Positions 30,443-42,218 are shown, numbered from the stretch's first letter. The stretch is DNA of 64,000 nucleotides from Heloderma charlesbogerti (GCA_026122225.1 JANEZZ010003061.1:434001-498000); one strand, 5' to 3'. Notes: generated by a model from the sequence alone, not told the origin. Numbers and translations are program-made.

Positions 30443-32527
30443 TCAGTCGTTCAGTTGTGTCCGACTCTTCGTGACCCCATGGACCATAGCACACCAGGCC
30501 TTCCTGTCCTCAGCTCTATCCTGGAGCATGTTCAAGTCCATATTCATTGCATCGGTGATGCTATCTAGCCATCTCATCCTCTGCCGTCCCCTTCTCCTTT
30601 TGCCTTCAGTCTTTTCCAGCATCAGGGTCTTTTCCAGGGAGTTTTCTCTTTGCATTTGGTGACCAAAATATTTGAGCTTCAGTTTCAGTATCTGTCCTTC
30701 CAATGAGCAGTCAGGGTTGATTTCCTTTAGGATGGACTGATTTGACCTCCTTGCAGTCCAGGGGACTCGTAAGAGTCTTCTCCAGCACCACTGTTCGAAA
30801 GCATCAATTCTTCGGCGCTCAGCCTTCCTTATAGTCCAGTTCTCACAGCCATACATTACTACTGGGAAAACCATAGCTTTGATTATACAGACCTTTGTCG
30901 GCAAGGTGATGTCTCTGCTTCTTACTATGCTGTCTAAGTTTGCCATAGCTTTCTTCCCAAGGAGCAAGCGTCTTTTAATTTCATGGCTACAGTCACCGTC
31001 TGCGATGATCTTGGAGCCCAAGAAAATAAAATCTGTCACTGCTTCCATTTCTTCCCCTTCTATATGAAGTGATGGGGCCAGATGCCATGATCTTCATTTT
31101 TTTAATGTTGAGTTTCAAACCAGCTTTTGCACTCTCCTCTTTCACCCTCAGCAAGAGGCTCTTTAGATCCTCTTTGCTTTGTGTCATTAGGGTGGTATCA
31201 TCTGCGTATCTGAGGTTGTTGATAATTCTCCTGGCAATCTTAATTCCGACCTGTGATTCATCCAACCCGGTGTTTCTCATGATGTACTCTGCATATAAGT
31301 TAAATAAGCAGGGCGACAATATACAGCCTTGTCGTACTCCTTTCCCAATTTTGAACCAATCAGTTGTTCCATGTCTGGTTCTTACTGTTGCTTCTTGACC
31401 CTCGTACAGGTTTCTCAGGAGACAGGTAAGGTGGTCTGGTACTCCCATCTCTTTCAGAATTTGCCACAGTTTGTTGTAATCCACACAATCAAAGGCTTTA
31501 GCAAAGGTCAATGAAGCAGAGATAGACGTTTTTCTGGAATTCTCTTGCTTTCTTCATGATCCAGTGAATGTTGGCGATTTGATCTCTAGTTCCTCTGCCT
31601 CTTCGAAACCCCGCTTGTACGTCCGGTAGTTCTCGGTTCACATACTGCTGAAGCCTAGCTTGTAGGATTTTGAGCATAACCTTGCTGGCATGTGAAATGA
31701 GCGCAACTGTACAGTAGTTTGAACACTCTTTGGCATTGCCTTTCTTTGGAATTGGAATGTAAACTGACCTTTTCCAGTCTTGTGGCCACTGCTGAGTGTT
31801 CCAAATTTGTTGGCATATTGAATGCAGCACTTTAACACCATCATCTTTTAGGATTTTAAATAGCTCTTCCAGCTGTCATCTCTGCTAGCTTTGTTGTTAG
31901 TAATGCTTCCTAAGGCCCACTTGACTTCACTCTCCAGGATGTCCGGCTCAAGTTCAGTGACCGTACTATCATGGCTATCAGGGACTTTAAGGTCTTTCCT
32001 GTATAGTTCTTCTGTGTATTCTTTCCACCTCTTCTTAATCTCATCTGCTTCTGTTAGGTCCTGCCTTCTTTGTCCTTTATCATGCCCGTCTTTGCACAAA
32101 ACGTTCCCTTGAGAACTCCGATTTTCTTGAAAAGATCTCTAGTCTTTCCCATTCTATTGCTTTCCCCGATTTCTTTGCATTGTTCATTTAAGAAGGCCTT
32201 CTTGTCTCTCCTTGCTATTCTCTGGAACTCTGCATTCCTTTGGATATATCTTCCCCTTTCTCCCTTGCTTTTCGCTTCCCTTCTTTCCTCAGCTACTTGT
32301 AAAGCCTCACCAGACAGCCACTTTGCTTTCTTGCATTTCTTTTTCTTTGGGATGGATTTCGTTGCTGCCTCCTGAACAATGTTACGGACCTCCATCCATA
32401 GTTCCTCAGGCACTCTGTCTATCAGGTCTAATCCCTGAAATCTATTCCTCACCTCCACTGTATATTCATAAGGGATATGATTTAGGTCATACCTGAATGG
32501 TTTAGTGGTTTTCCCTACATTCTTCAA
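30443..32527 (-). pseudogene. BovB reverse transcriptase and C-terminal part
   Basis: Minus-strand frames in order: a linker region (32054-32527; KAKWLSGEALQVAEERREAK, RDKKAFLNEQCKEIGE), 31848-32099 (KRWKEYTEELYRKDL), 31498-31830 (WKRSVYIPIPKKGNAKECSN, VQAGFRRGRGTRDQ), 30993-31511 (AKAFDCVDYNKLW, GVRQGCILSPCLFNLYAEYI and the catalytic LRYADDTTLM) and 30443-31048 (KVCIIKAMVFPVVMYGCENW, HGVTKSRTQLND). Each boundary is a shift or stop, so five separate lesions at least lie between the linker and the end. Motif residues themselves are preserved. Confidence 0.88.
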
Positions 32528-32529
32528 TT

Positions 32530-33575
32530 TAAGCCGAAATTTTGCAAGAAGCGCTCATGATCTGAGCCACAGTCAGCTCCAGATCTTGCTTTTACTGACT
32601 GTATGGAGCTTCTCCATCTTTGGCTGCAAAGTACATAATCAATCTGATTTCAGTATTGACCATCTGGTGATGTCCATGTGTAGAGTCGCCTCTTGTGCTG
32701 TTGGAAAAGAGTGTTTGCTATGATCTGTGTGTTCTCTTGGCAAAACTCTATTAGCCTTTGTCCTGCTTCATTTTGTACACCAAGGCCATGCTTGCCTGTT
32801 ATCCCAGTTATTTCTTGACTTCCTACTTTAGCATTCCAGTCTCCTATGATGAAGAGGACATATTTTTTTGGTGTTAGTTCTAGAAGGTGTTGTAGGTCTT
32901 CATAGAACCGATCAACCTCAGCTTCTTCAGCCTCAGTGGTTGGGGCATAGACTTGAATTACTGTGATGTTGAATGGTTTGCCTTGGATTCGTACTGAGAT
33001 CATTCTATCATTTTTGAGATTGTACCCCACTACTGCTTTTCCCACCCTTTTATTGACTATGAGTGCTACTCCATTTCTTCTAAGGGATTCTTGCCCACAG
33101 TAGTAGATATAAAGTCACCTGAATTAAATTTGCCCATGCCTGTCCATTTTAGTTCGCTGATTCCCAAGATGTCGATGTTCAATCTTGCCATCTCATGTTT
33201 GAACACCTCCAGCTTACCTTGATTCATTGATCTTACATTCCAGGTTCCTAAACAATATTGTTCTTTACAGCATCGGACTTTCTTTTCACCCCCAGACACA
33301 TCCACAGCTGAGTGTCCTTTCGGCTTTGGCCCAGCCGCTTCATTCTTTCTGGCGCTACTTGGAAATACCCTCTGCTCTTCCCCAGTAGTATATTGGACAC
33401 CTTCCGACCTGAGGGGCTCATCTTCCGGTGTCATCTCTTTTAGCCTTGTGATACATTCCATGGGGTTTTCTTGGCAAGAATACTGGAGTGGGTTGCCATT
33501 TCCTTCTCCAGTGGACCACATTTTGTCAGAACTCTCTGCCATGACCTGTCCGTCTTGGGTGGCCCTGCATGGCAT
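32530..33575 (-). pseudogene. BovB endonuclease part
   Basis: The N-terminal frame (33066-33575) contains LGTWNVRSMNQGKLEVFKHE, NIDILGISELKWTG and KFNSGDF, typical of the RTE endonuclease that nicks target DNA. It is shifted near 33070-33095. The next frame (32650-33045) has VIQVYAPTTEAEEAEVDRFY, IIGDWNAKVGSQE (catalytic Asp/Asn) and RRLYTWTSPDG, ended by an in-frame TGA at about 32648; the same frame then continues through NQIDYVLCSQRW to a GSDHE motif. The catalytic signatures are readable, but the frame is broken at least twice. Confidence 0.85.
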
Positions 33576-33650
33576 AGCTTATGGCTTCACTGAGTTACGC
33601 AAGCCCCTTCGCCACAACAAGGCAGTGATCCATGAAGGGGTAAGGTAAAG

Positions 33651-34484
33651 TACCTTGCTCATAATTCCCTGGCAGGGGTGGTGCTAGGCACCTTGAGTGA
33701 AATGTCCGGCTTAAATTGTATGGGATGTGTAATCTTGATGGGCACTGAACTTTGATCTCTTGACTGTAAAATAATAGAAAAGCTTGAAGTAGACACTTGT
33801 TCCTGTGGACTTTAAAGATCAAAAAGGACCTGTTAGCACCGAAACTTCACAACTATTGATTTTAATCAACTTCCAATACACTAGACTTTGAACTGAGTGT
33901 CTCTGTTATGAATGTTGCCATCAGTGCAAGAATGTTCAAGCCCAGTTTTGTATGCATTGGTGACAGAAGGAGTCTTTGCCATCAGGTTCAGCTGACATTG
34001 GATCAGGTCTTGGTGGATGAGTAGGTGAACAGCTCTCATCTTTAAATTTTAAACATGCTTTCCATGAATCTATGTCACTAAAAGGAACTCTGGATTAATC
34101 AGCATGCCGTGGGAATTAACCTCCCTGCACCTGCAGCTGATACCTGCTTATGGGACAGATTAGCAAACCCCACGGTGTTAGATGCTGATCATGTGGTTGT
34201 TGTGGGCAGGGCCATCTCAGAGCGGGGCTTGTCAGTGTGTTCTACAGACCCCATTCACACATTCAGTTCCCACAGGTACCAAATGACTGAAGAGAGCTAA
34301 AACCTGTGAGGCCTATAGAGAAAATGCATAGGGGTGGGGTTTGGGGGAGGGCTCTCTTCAGATAGCCCATTCATATCATATGTTTGGAGCTTTCCTCTTC
34401 CTGCCTTTGTTGAGCAGAGAGGAAAGAATGGGGTGGTGTGTGTGTGTATGTGTGTGTGTGTGTTTACTTCCAGAAAGATGATGC
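33651..34484. other. No recognisable feature
   Basis: No gene recognised. A (GT)n run lies at 34436-34463. Confidence 0.4.
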
Positions 34485-34641
34485 CCTGGGGCTGGTGGCT
34501 CCAATGCTAGTGGGGTGGTGAATCCACTCTGGGTTTCAGTAAGGATCAGTCAGAACTCTAAAGGAGATATCCAAAGCACTGGTTCTGACTGAAACTCGGA
34601 GTTGATTCACTGCCCCACTGACATTGGACCAGCCTCCACTG
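34485..34641. mobile_element. Family C MITE, copy C3, degraded left end
   Basis: GGGGCTGGTGGCTCCAATGC and CATTGGACCAGCCTCCACTG are the two ends; GTGAATCCACTCTGGGTTTC mirrors GAAACTCGGAGTTGATTCAC. No duplication is visible. Confidence 0.7.
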
Positions 34642-34649
34642 CCTGCAGC

Positions 34650-35244
34650 AACAGGCATCCCCCGCTGCCTTCTTTGCAAATCCTGAATCCTAACCTGGGC
34701 TTGGGGTTCGATAGCTTTGGGGGCACACAGACACGAGCTTTTGATCATTAGCTCCTGCAAGGCTGAACATTTCATAAATTGCTCATTCAATACACAGCTG
34801 GGTCCTGAATGGCATTTGAAAAATAAAATATAAACATCTGTGTCTTTTATTACAAATCTTGTGTTGGCAGTGCTCTCTAATTTTGTTTTACTTTGAGACC
34901 TTGTGGTAGGGCATCTAGTGAATACTTCTTTAAGCCTCTGTTTGAGCTAAAGGAACATCACGGTATGAGGCAATGAAAGTGATTAAAACTTAACAACACC
35001 GTTAAGTAAAATAAAATGATTTCTTCACAGAAATGTGTGCTTGCCAGGTGCCTGAATTGGAACGGGAGGAGAATCCTTTCATCCATTGGTGTGAAAATGC
35101 TTTATGTCCTGCCCGAAATTATACTTTGGTTTTTGCACATAACATGCAGAGTTATTATTAAAAGAGAGGGGAGGGAAAGATGCACAGATTTCACAGTAAT
35201 AAGTGAAGCGGAAGAAAGGGGAGCTATGTAATAAATAGCGCCAC
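34650..35244. other. No recognisable feature
   Basis: No supported gene or repeat. Confidence 0.4.
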
Positions 35245-35684
35245 TTAGGGACTATTCCTATGGCCCCTAGACAGCGTCGGGGTGCGGTGGGGTGTGGCGT
35301 AGGATAGTTTGGATTCCTGGATCTGAGGTCAGGGACAGCGCTCCAAACTCGGACACAGGCGTCTGTTTTCCCCTCCCCCTCGCAACCTGTATGGAGAGAA
35401 CTGTGCCAGCTGCCTCTCGAGGTCACAAAGGTGACCTCGGGGAGGAGGAGAAGGGGGTGGTTCCATGGGCAGGGAAGAGGGCTTATGAAGAATCCTCTGG
35501 CCTCCCCAGCCTGCTTCCTTCCTGAGCCCCAGGTAGATGGGCAAAATAGCCCATCTAGCAAAAATGCAAAGCGGAAGGAACCTGAAGGTAAGATCACCAC
35601 CACGCTCCACCTGCTCTGTATAGGATGCCCATCAGTCTCCAAGTTCGGAGCCTGATAGGCCTCCCAATAGGATTGTGCCCTTAA
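35245..35684. mobile_element. Family D element, copy D1 (TTAA-type)
   Basis: Left end TTAGGGACTATTCCTATGGC and right end AATAGGATTGTGCCCTTAA are inverted and resemble family A termini; the flanks are TTAG and TTAA. The GC-rich interior (AGTTTGGATTCCTGGATCTG, GAGGTCACAAAGGTGACCTC) is shared with D2. It may be a longer relative of A using the same transposase. Confidence 0.6.
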
Positions 35685-36047
35685 ACAGTGCTTTCTTCAT
35701 TCTTAGTATATTGTTGTCATTGTACCAAAAGAAGAACTCAATTCTCCTTGGCTTCCTGTTTGTGCTCTGGACATATTGACATGGCCTCCAGCTCCCTGGA
35801 AATGCTGCACAGAGAGTCAGGGGGTTTCACTGAATGGGGTGAGCTGTGATGCGTGGAGGGAGGGGGAATCCATTCCATGAGCAGAACCCTTCTGTCCACA
35901 GAAAGCGGTCCCAGATCTTTTAGGAAAAGGCACAGGTTTTATGTATGGTTTCAAATGCCATAATATAACTGGGCAAAGCTCTGGTCCAGGGAAACCTCAT
36001 GGAAATCTTTACTGTTGGCTTTTGCAGATGCCCGCTGTTTTCCCATT

Positions 36048-36395
36048 GGGCTTCTTCACATGGAGCTTTCATCCTGCTATTGAGATTGCTCACTCACGCA
36101 AGTTTGTGGGTCCTTTTCATGACATCGTCAATCTCCAGGGCACATCCAAAGGTATGTCCCAGTTATTCCATGGTAAAAAGATCCGGAGAAAATGAAGTAT
36201 CAAAATTATCTAGGATTGTTGAGCTATTAAAACAGCCACTACATGGCGCTGTTTCATTGATCTCTATGGAACCTTGAAAATTAAAAGCTTCCTCGCTCAG
36301 CAATCATGTGGTCGCTCTCTAGGAGCTCACTGTAAATGCAGGAAGGCTCCAGAATGGGAGAACTGAAGGTTTTTTCTTTAATGTAAAGGCTCTCA
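36048..36395. mobile_element. Family B MITE, copy B6
   Basis: Begins GGGCTTCTTCACATGGAGC, ends TAATGTAAAGGCTCTC. It is B1 in reverse. Its centre, CCACTACATGGC (36236-36247), is one base from the CTCF core. Confidence 0.7.
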
Positions 36396-37124
36396 AGGTC
36401 TCTCTATAAGCACTGCTCTGTCTCTAGCAATGTATCACCTACTGGAAGGGAATGGGGTCTTACTGCATGGGCATAGCATTTTTTAAAAGTGAAAGACATA
36501 CTCAAGCACTCGTAAAGGTGAGTGCACAATGCCTCTGAGGGGGAAAGAACAAAAATACAGCACAGAAATACAGCACAGAAGTAATCGCTTTGCTACATGA
36601 GGCTGTTAATCCGTTGTATCTACTTTAAGTTTTGCTGCAGAATTGAGATCTGAGCCCTACATGAAGACAGTCTCCTTTCCTGCTGTTCTGCTATGTAACC
36701 TCTAGGTTGCACTGTACTACAGCAGAATAGCGCAAATACACAAGAGGAAATCATGCTTTCTTTCTCCATCAGAAATAATACCCCATTTTCCCTGCTCTGA
36801 AAAAAAACTTGTGGAAAGGGCTGTTTAGAAACAGAAACTGGAGGGTCACAATGTTGCCTAAAGAACTGTAAACAACTGTGAGTAAGGAATGATGAGAGCA
36901 CAACAAATGCCTCGTGTAGAAAAGCTCCAAGTTCATATCATCAACAAGGTTACAAAATGCTACAATTGATCAAAGACATTTTAAGCAATTGATTTTGATT
37001 AGTTTTTAGCTAATTAATTTGATTAAATCTGTAGACATTTGCATATGGATTAAAACAATCTTTCTGAAGCAAGAAACATTGTTTTTGCTTTTACATTATG
37101 CACGCATGTGTTGTAGCAGTTATT
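36396..37124. other. No recognisable feature
   Basis: No gene; ATACAGCACAGAA is tandemly repeated at about 36555-36580. Confidence 0.4.
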
Positions 37125-37510
37125 GGGCTCCTTCACACTGGGGTTTTATCCTGCAATTGACATTGCTCCTTCATGGAAGTTTGTGGGCTCTTTACATGAC
37201 GCAGTGACCCTGCTGTGGCCCTCCTGCACTAAACGCCCTTTGTTCCGTTTTTAAACAGATCACAGATAATGAGCTATCAAATTATCCCATTGTGTTCCGC
37301 TTCAGTTTCCTCCCTCACAAGAGTTAAAGCGGCAAGAAGAGGCATGAGATCGGTGACAGGTAATGGAAGGCTCAGATAAGGGGGAGGAGGGGGAAAGGGG
37401 AAGGGAAAAAGGAAGCACGTGTAAAGGGAGTCAGCTGTAATCCTGCATTTAAAACCGAAGCAGAAAGCTCCATTTTAAATGCAATATTTTAGGCTGCTGT
37501 AGAAATGCCC
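37125..37510. mobile_element. Family B MITE, copy B7
   Basis: Begins GGGCTCCTTCACACTGGGG, ends GGCTGCTGTAGAAATGCCC; flanks ATT and ATC. Same subfamily as B4, reverse orientation. Confidence 0.7.
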
Positions 37511-38577
37511 ATCATCTAAGAAGAGGCAGTACTCCTATGTGTGTGACTGACAACAGACAGAACCCCTCTTTTAAGATGGGAGAGCACTCTGAATATCCTG
37601 TGCTCCACAGACAGATGGGCCCTGGAGGCATTCTTAGAAAATAAAAATGGTGGGTGGCTGCAGCCCAGTGCTTTGTTTTGAAGTGTACCTTCCGTGAAAT
37701 AGGTGTCAAAGCACAAAACTGTGGGTTCAAAACAATATTTTTCTGTTTCAGAACTCAGAACCCATCTCTGCCTTGTACTTAGGTTCTTGGGCAAGTTAGT
37801 TTTCTTTTAGCCTCACCAGTTTGCCTTCTGGAAAATAGGTGTTTTGAGATTGGCCACACCCACCATGGCAGCCATTTTGTTAATGGGCAAGCCTCCTCCG
37901 CATGACACACTCTCAAAATTCCAAATGTGCCCATTGACCCAAAAAGGCTGGGGACCCCTGATCCTATTAACAGATAAAATGTTGCAGCCCTGCCAAACAC
38001 AGTATCCTCATCACTCTTGCTTCTGAATGGGTGTAGCTGGGTGTTAGAGTTTGGTTCAGTTTCCACGTCTTGAAAGCCACTTGGCCAATAGCACTGGGTC
38101 TTTTTCCAATTCCAAACCATTAAGCTGCATGTGTTTTGTGTATTATTGCTACAGCCCTGCTTTCTATTATGGCAAGGGAAGGCACCATCCCTACTATTCT
38201 TCGTTCTTGTTTATTCTGCTGGTGGTGTTTCCTTAAAAGCCACTAATGGTTTCTAAAGTTTTAATTAGGGCTGGATGAGGACTGAAAGGTTTTAGGCAAC
38301 CATCCATTTACAGAGGCAACTAGAATAATAATGAGATAAAGCTCATGTGTTTTCTTCTTTTTCTCATGTTTCTTTTGCTAACACCTTTCAATGCAGTATG
38401 CGGCATAATATATTCAGTGTTTCTGCAAATGAAAAAGCAGACCTTTGGGGCAAAATACAGGGCAAAATACAGCTTTCCCCAGCACAGGCTGGCTAAGAAC
38501 CGTCAAGTCAGAGTGGTAGCATTTTCTCCTGAATTATGTGCTTTGGTTCACTTGCTCAAATAAACTGGAATCATTGA
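37511..38577. other. No recognisable feature
   Basis: No supported gene. GGCAAAATACAG is tandemly doubled at about 38449-38472. Confidence 0.4.
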
Positions 38578-38688
38578 TTAAGGGTGCAATCCTATGCATG
38601 TCTAGACAGAAAAAAATCCTACAACTCCCAGCATGTGGTGGAGTTGTAGGACTTTTTCTGTCCAAACATGAATAGGATTGCACCCTAA
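38578..38688. mobile_element. Family A hairpin MITE, copy A7
   Basis: TTAAGGGTGCAATCCTATGC and AATAGGATTGCACCCTAA are inverted; ACAACTCCCAGCATG and its partner GGAGTTGTAGG are close together, so the loop has been lost. Flanks TTAA and CTAA. Confidence 0.75.
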
Positions 38689-39191
38689 ATCAGCCTTCCT
38701 TTTGGACAAATAGCTATTCAGATCCTAATGACAGGTGTCGGGTAATTATGCAGTTATATTCCAGAAACTTATGCAGTCATCTGATATTTTATTAGTTTTT
38801 GTTTGTTTTGGATGTCTATGTTTTATTATGGAACTTTTAACAAGAGCATTAGCTCTTTTGAGTAGAAATTAAACAGTATATATAACAAAATGTACCACCA
38901 CACCTTTTGTAATCTGCCCGTGTTTTCCAGGCAATTCTCCTGACTTTTAATGCAGAAAATCCATTAAGCAGGGGAAGAGCAGAACAGCTGCACATTTTCT
39001 TTGATGGTGTAGACAGGAAAATGCAGAATAGAAGCAGAGTGAGAGCAGTTGTCCCTGGGGAAGGTGGAAGATGTCTTGCAGATGCCCCTCCCTTCCTGAT
39101 TGCTTGCTGTATATTTCCTGCTTCCTGTAGAGCCATGTCCCTCAGCTCTTTAAAACAGCATTAACAGCCACTTAGAGAGCAATCCGACAGC
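38689..39191. other. No recognisable feature
   Basis: AT-rich; no gene recognised. Confidence 0.4.
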
Positions 39192-39199
39192 CCCTAGAG

Positions 39200-40434
39200 C
39201 AGAGCTTTCCAAACTTTTCATGTTGGTGACACACTTTTTAGACATGCATCATTTCATGACACGGTAATTCAGTTTTACTAGCAAACTGGAGGTTAAATTA
39301 ACCCGTTATAAGAGATACAGACACATACATAAATTGTAATAACGAAATGTATGAGGATAGAACATATCTCATGAAAACCTTTCATTTATATTTTTAAAAA
39401 TATATGATATATATTCACAATGTATAATAACATACACTGTTGTCATTTATGAGTAACAGTTTGTAAATAAGTGCAAGAAAATGTGAAAAATAAACAAAAT
39501 TAACTAAAGTATTTAGAATACGTATTAGGACACATAGGCCCAGGTAGGAGCTCAGCTGCAAAAACACATGAAGTAGAGAAGCAAAAGTCCAACAAAAATG
39601 GTGTAAATATATATGTCTCACTACAAGGCTATATTGCTGTAAATATCTGCAATGCCTATGTCCAGAATCCAGTTCCAGCACTCTCTGTTGGTATACTGCC
39701 AGTGGGTGGTTAATCCACAATTACAGCAGAGTGAAAATAAAAATAAATGGCAGAAATCAAATTATAAGTGCCACATGGTGGGTGGCTTGCTGTTTGCCAC
39801 ATTGGGTTTGGGAGGGTGGCCACCCTTCAGCCAGCAGCAGGTGGGTTGACTGGGTGACAGCCTACAGCTGCGCTCGCCTGGGTTCTTGGGAGCACGCTGA
39901 TTCTGAGGCTTCTGGCCTCCACTGAGATCCATTCCAATTGGCCAAGATGGGGGACGGCCCGCTTGGTGCAGTCCCAGTCCCAGGCGGCGTTTCCACCCGT
40001 GCGCTACTCTGGCCTGGCCGCGCAGGAACACAGTGCAGAAGACTGCAAAGGGCGCGTTCGAAATCTCGCAGGCCTGGTGGCCGCTGCCACTTCGCGGCGG
40101 TGTTGGCCAAGCTCTGCTCCCAGGGTGGCGTCTCCCTTCCCCTCTCTTTGCCCCGCGCCTCTACCTCGCCCGTACTGCTCCAACACCGCCAATCATGTGC
40201 GCCCTACGTCAAGATGCCACATGATCCTAAAGCAGCTAATGTTAAAGCAGCTAAGCCTTAGCTGCTTTAACATTAGCTGCTTTAGGAAGTTCCAGGGGAG
40301 GGGCCAAGGGAAGCAAACGTGAGTAAGGGAGCTCTGCGGTGCCCTTCCGCACAATTTTCTGCATTTCGCGCGACACACCTATACACTGCCGCCGACACAC
40401 TAATGTGTCGCGGCACACAGTTTGGAAAGCTCTG
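39200..40434. mobile_element. hAT non-autonomous transposon, 1.2 kb, perfect target duplication
   Basis: Ends CAGAGCTTTCCAAACTTTTC and CACAGTTTGGAAAGCTCTG are inverted repeats. CCCTAGAG flanks both sides exactly (39192-39199, 40435-40442). The left half is AT-rich, while 39990-40200 is CpG-rich. A palindrome at 40230-40286 (AAAGCAGCTAATGTTAAAGC and mirror) lies near the right end. No transposase frame is visible, so it was moved by a related autonomous element. Clean ends suggest relative youth. Confidence 0.88.
40230..40286. repeat. Palindrome inside the 1.2-kb hAT element
   Basis: CTAAAGCAGCTAATGTTAAAGCAGCTAAG and its mirror meet at about 40257; each arm holds two AAAGCAGCTAA units. Confidence 0.85.
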
Positions 40435-40441
40435 CCCTAGA

Positions 40442-40829
40442 GGGCTTCACCACACCAGGACTTTTATCCCACAAATTACTGGGGCTTCTGCTTCTGGATT
40501 CTTTGCAGGATTAAGATCCGCTCTTTACACAGGCTGACATGGGCAGTTTTTCAGGGGTTTTCTTTCTCTGCAAGTTCTATATGTTTCTTTTTACAGCCAC
40601 TAGATGGCACTGCTGTTATAGCACCATTACAGATGTACACAGCAAGTAAAGCGCTTCATAAGCACTTCCTAGAGAAAAATTAGACTTTCCTCATGCTTTA
40701 CAAAGGCGGGATAAAGGTCATAAACCATGGGAGGAGCCCTGGAGGTTGACAACATCATGCAAAGGACCAGCAAACCTCCATGAGTAACCAATCTTGATTG
40801 CACAATATAAGCCCTGTGCGGAGAAGCCC
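40442..40829. mobile_element. Family B MITE, copy B8
   Basis: Begins GGGCTTCACCACACCAGGAC, ends GCCCTGTGCGGAGAAGCCC; AGA at 40439-40441 and 40830-40832. The centre CCACTAGATGGC (40597-40608) matches the CTCF core exactly. The hAT at its left used a target spanning B8's own border. Confidence 0.8.
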
Positions 40830-40844
40830 AGAGCCTGTGGGGGC

Positions 40845-41238
40845 CATAGGATAGTTTGGATTCCTGGATCCAAGGTCAGAGACAGCATTTCAACCTCAGA
40901 CCCAGGAGTCCAAGCCCACTCCCCCTCCCCCTCCATGCTGGTGTGGCAAGAACTGTGCTGGCTTCCTCTTGAAGCTCGCAAAAGGGACCTTGGAAGGAGG
41001 GGAAAGGCGGCATTCACGTGGGAGAGGAGGGGACAGCTTAGGCTGTATCTCCAGACCTCCCCAGCCTCCTTCCTTTTCTCTCCCCAGTGCGTCAGCTGGA
41101 CACCCATCTAGCGAAAATACAGAATGGGAGGAGCACAGAAGCGAAGATCGCCTCTGCTGCACCTCCTGCTCTGCTTTGGGTGGCCGTCAGCCTCTGGGTT
41201 TGGAGGCTGACAGCCATCCCCATAGGACTGTACCCTTC
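40845..41238. mobile_element. Family D element, copy D2
   Basis: Shares CCATAGGATAGTTTGGATTC, CTGGATCCAAGGTCAGAGAC and the GGGACCTTGGAAGGAGGGGA-type interior with D1, ending CCCATAGGACTGTACCC. The left end is missing against B8. Confidence 0.55.
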
Positions 41239-41239
41239 C

Positions 41240-42009
41240 AGAATGCAGTGTGTTTATCACCAGTACTGAAATCACCTGTTTAACTTTGTAGTTTGCTTTG
41301 GTACTTAAAAAAAGGGGGGGTTGTTGGTGGCATTCCAGAAGAACAGACTTCCTCAAGGACTAGAAATAAAAATTACCATTTTAAATGGTGAGAGAGAGCT
41401 TTGCAATGGTGATGATGGAGGGAGTGGAGACAAGGCTTTCTTTTTACATAGCAGCAGTGGGGAGGAGAACACACTCAGTCCTTTAAGAAAGAAACTGGTG
41501 TGATCTCCTTTCAGCTCTTCAAAATGGCATTAGCAGCCACTTAATTATTGGTCTCCTTGGCTGCTTTACTCCTGGAATGCAGTAGTACTGAGATAGCTTG
41601 ATTACCTTTGTAATTGTTCTTTTAAAAATCAATATAAATGTACACTTTTGGTATTCCAGAAGAACAGAATTGCACAAGGACTGTACATACAAAATATTTA
41701 AAACTGTGTGAAACAGCTTGGGGGGGGGGCGCTGAGGCTTTTTTTCACAAAGCAGGGAGAGGGGAACCTGCTCTCAGCTGCAAGGCAGTAGGCTCCCTTT
41801 CTAGCAGCCATGTTTGTTGGGAAACCAAGCAGGAAGTTAGCATATGCAAGAGCTCCATATTTCTAACTTAAGAAATTCCAAAATACCGTACATCTGGGAA
41901 GGAAGGAAGGAAGGAAGAAAGAAAGAAAGTGCAGCATGCTTGGGCTAATTACACTCACTCATGCCCAGAATGAAGAAAAGGTACTATAAGAGAGGTACAG
42001 AGCAAGGGG
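41240..42009. other. No recognisable gene; purine microsatellite
   Basis: No gene. A (GGAA)n(GAAA)n run lies at 41893-41929. TTTGGTATTCCAGAAGAACAG-like text near 41648 recurs as GGTGGCATTCCAGAAGAACAG near 41326, an imperfect ~330-bp-spaced duplication. Confidence 0.4.
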
Positions 42010-42218
42010 AGGGAGAGGCACACAACACCTGGCCATATTCTGTTCCAGGGCAGAGTCTGAAGGCACATGAGGCAGACACCTCGCTGAAGCTAAGCAGGTC
42101 TGGGTCTGGTCAGTGCTTGGCGGGGAGACAACCTGGGAACCACACGTAGCCACCCTGAGTTCCACAATAGAAGAAAGGTGGGATATGAATGTAATAAATA
42201 AATAAATAAATAAATAAA
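42010..42218 (+). mobile_element. 5S-rRNA-derived SINE
   Basis: CTGAAGCTAAGCAGGTCTGG and CAGTGCTTGGCGGGGAGAC correspond to the 3' half of 5S rRNA with its polymerase III promoter. A tail GCCACCCTGAGTTCC...AGGTGGGATATGAATGTAAT and (AAAT)n follows, like an L2 end. 5S-derived SINEs with L2-like tails are known from squamates. Confidence 0.75.

Larger units (their letters stand above)
30432..33650 (-). mobile_element. BovB (RTE) LINE, nearly full length, inactive
   Basis: About 3.2 kb, the usual size of a BovB. The minus strand carries, in order, an apurinic-type endonuclease, RT and the BovB C-terminus, ending at the GAACAACAACAACC-type tail. Many stops and shifts separate the frames. BovB is known for horizontal transfer among vertebrates and is abundant in squamates. 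Confidence 0.9.

Noticed and set aside
30360..33648. Plus-strand open frames of up to about 110 codons
   Set aside because: They are antisense to the BovB coding sequence.
35079..35642. 187-codon minus-strand frame
   Set aside because: Overlaps the family D element and several other frames; low complexity, no domain.
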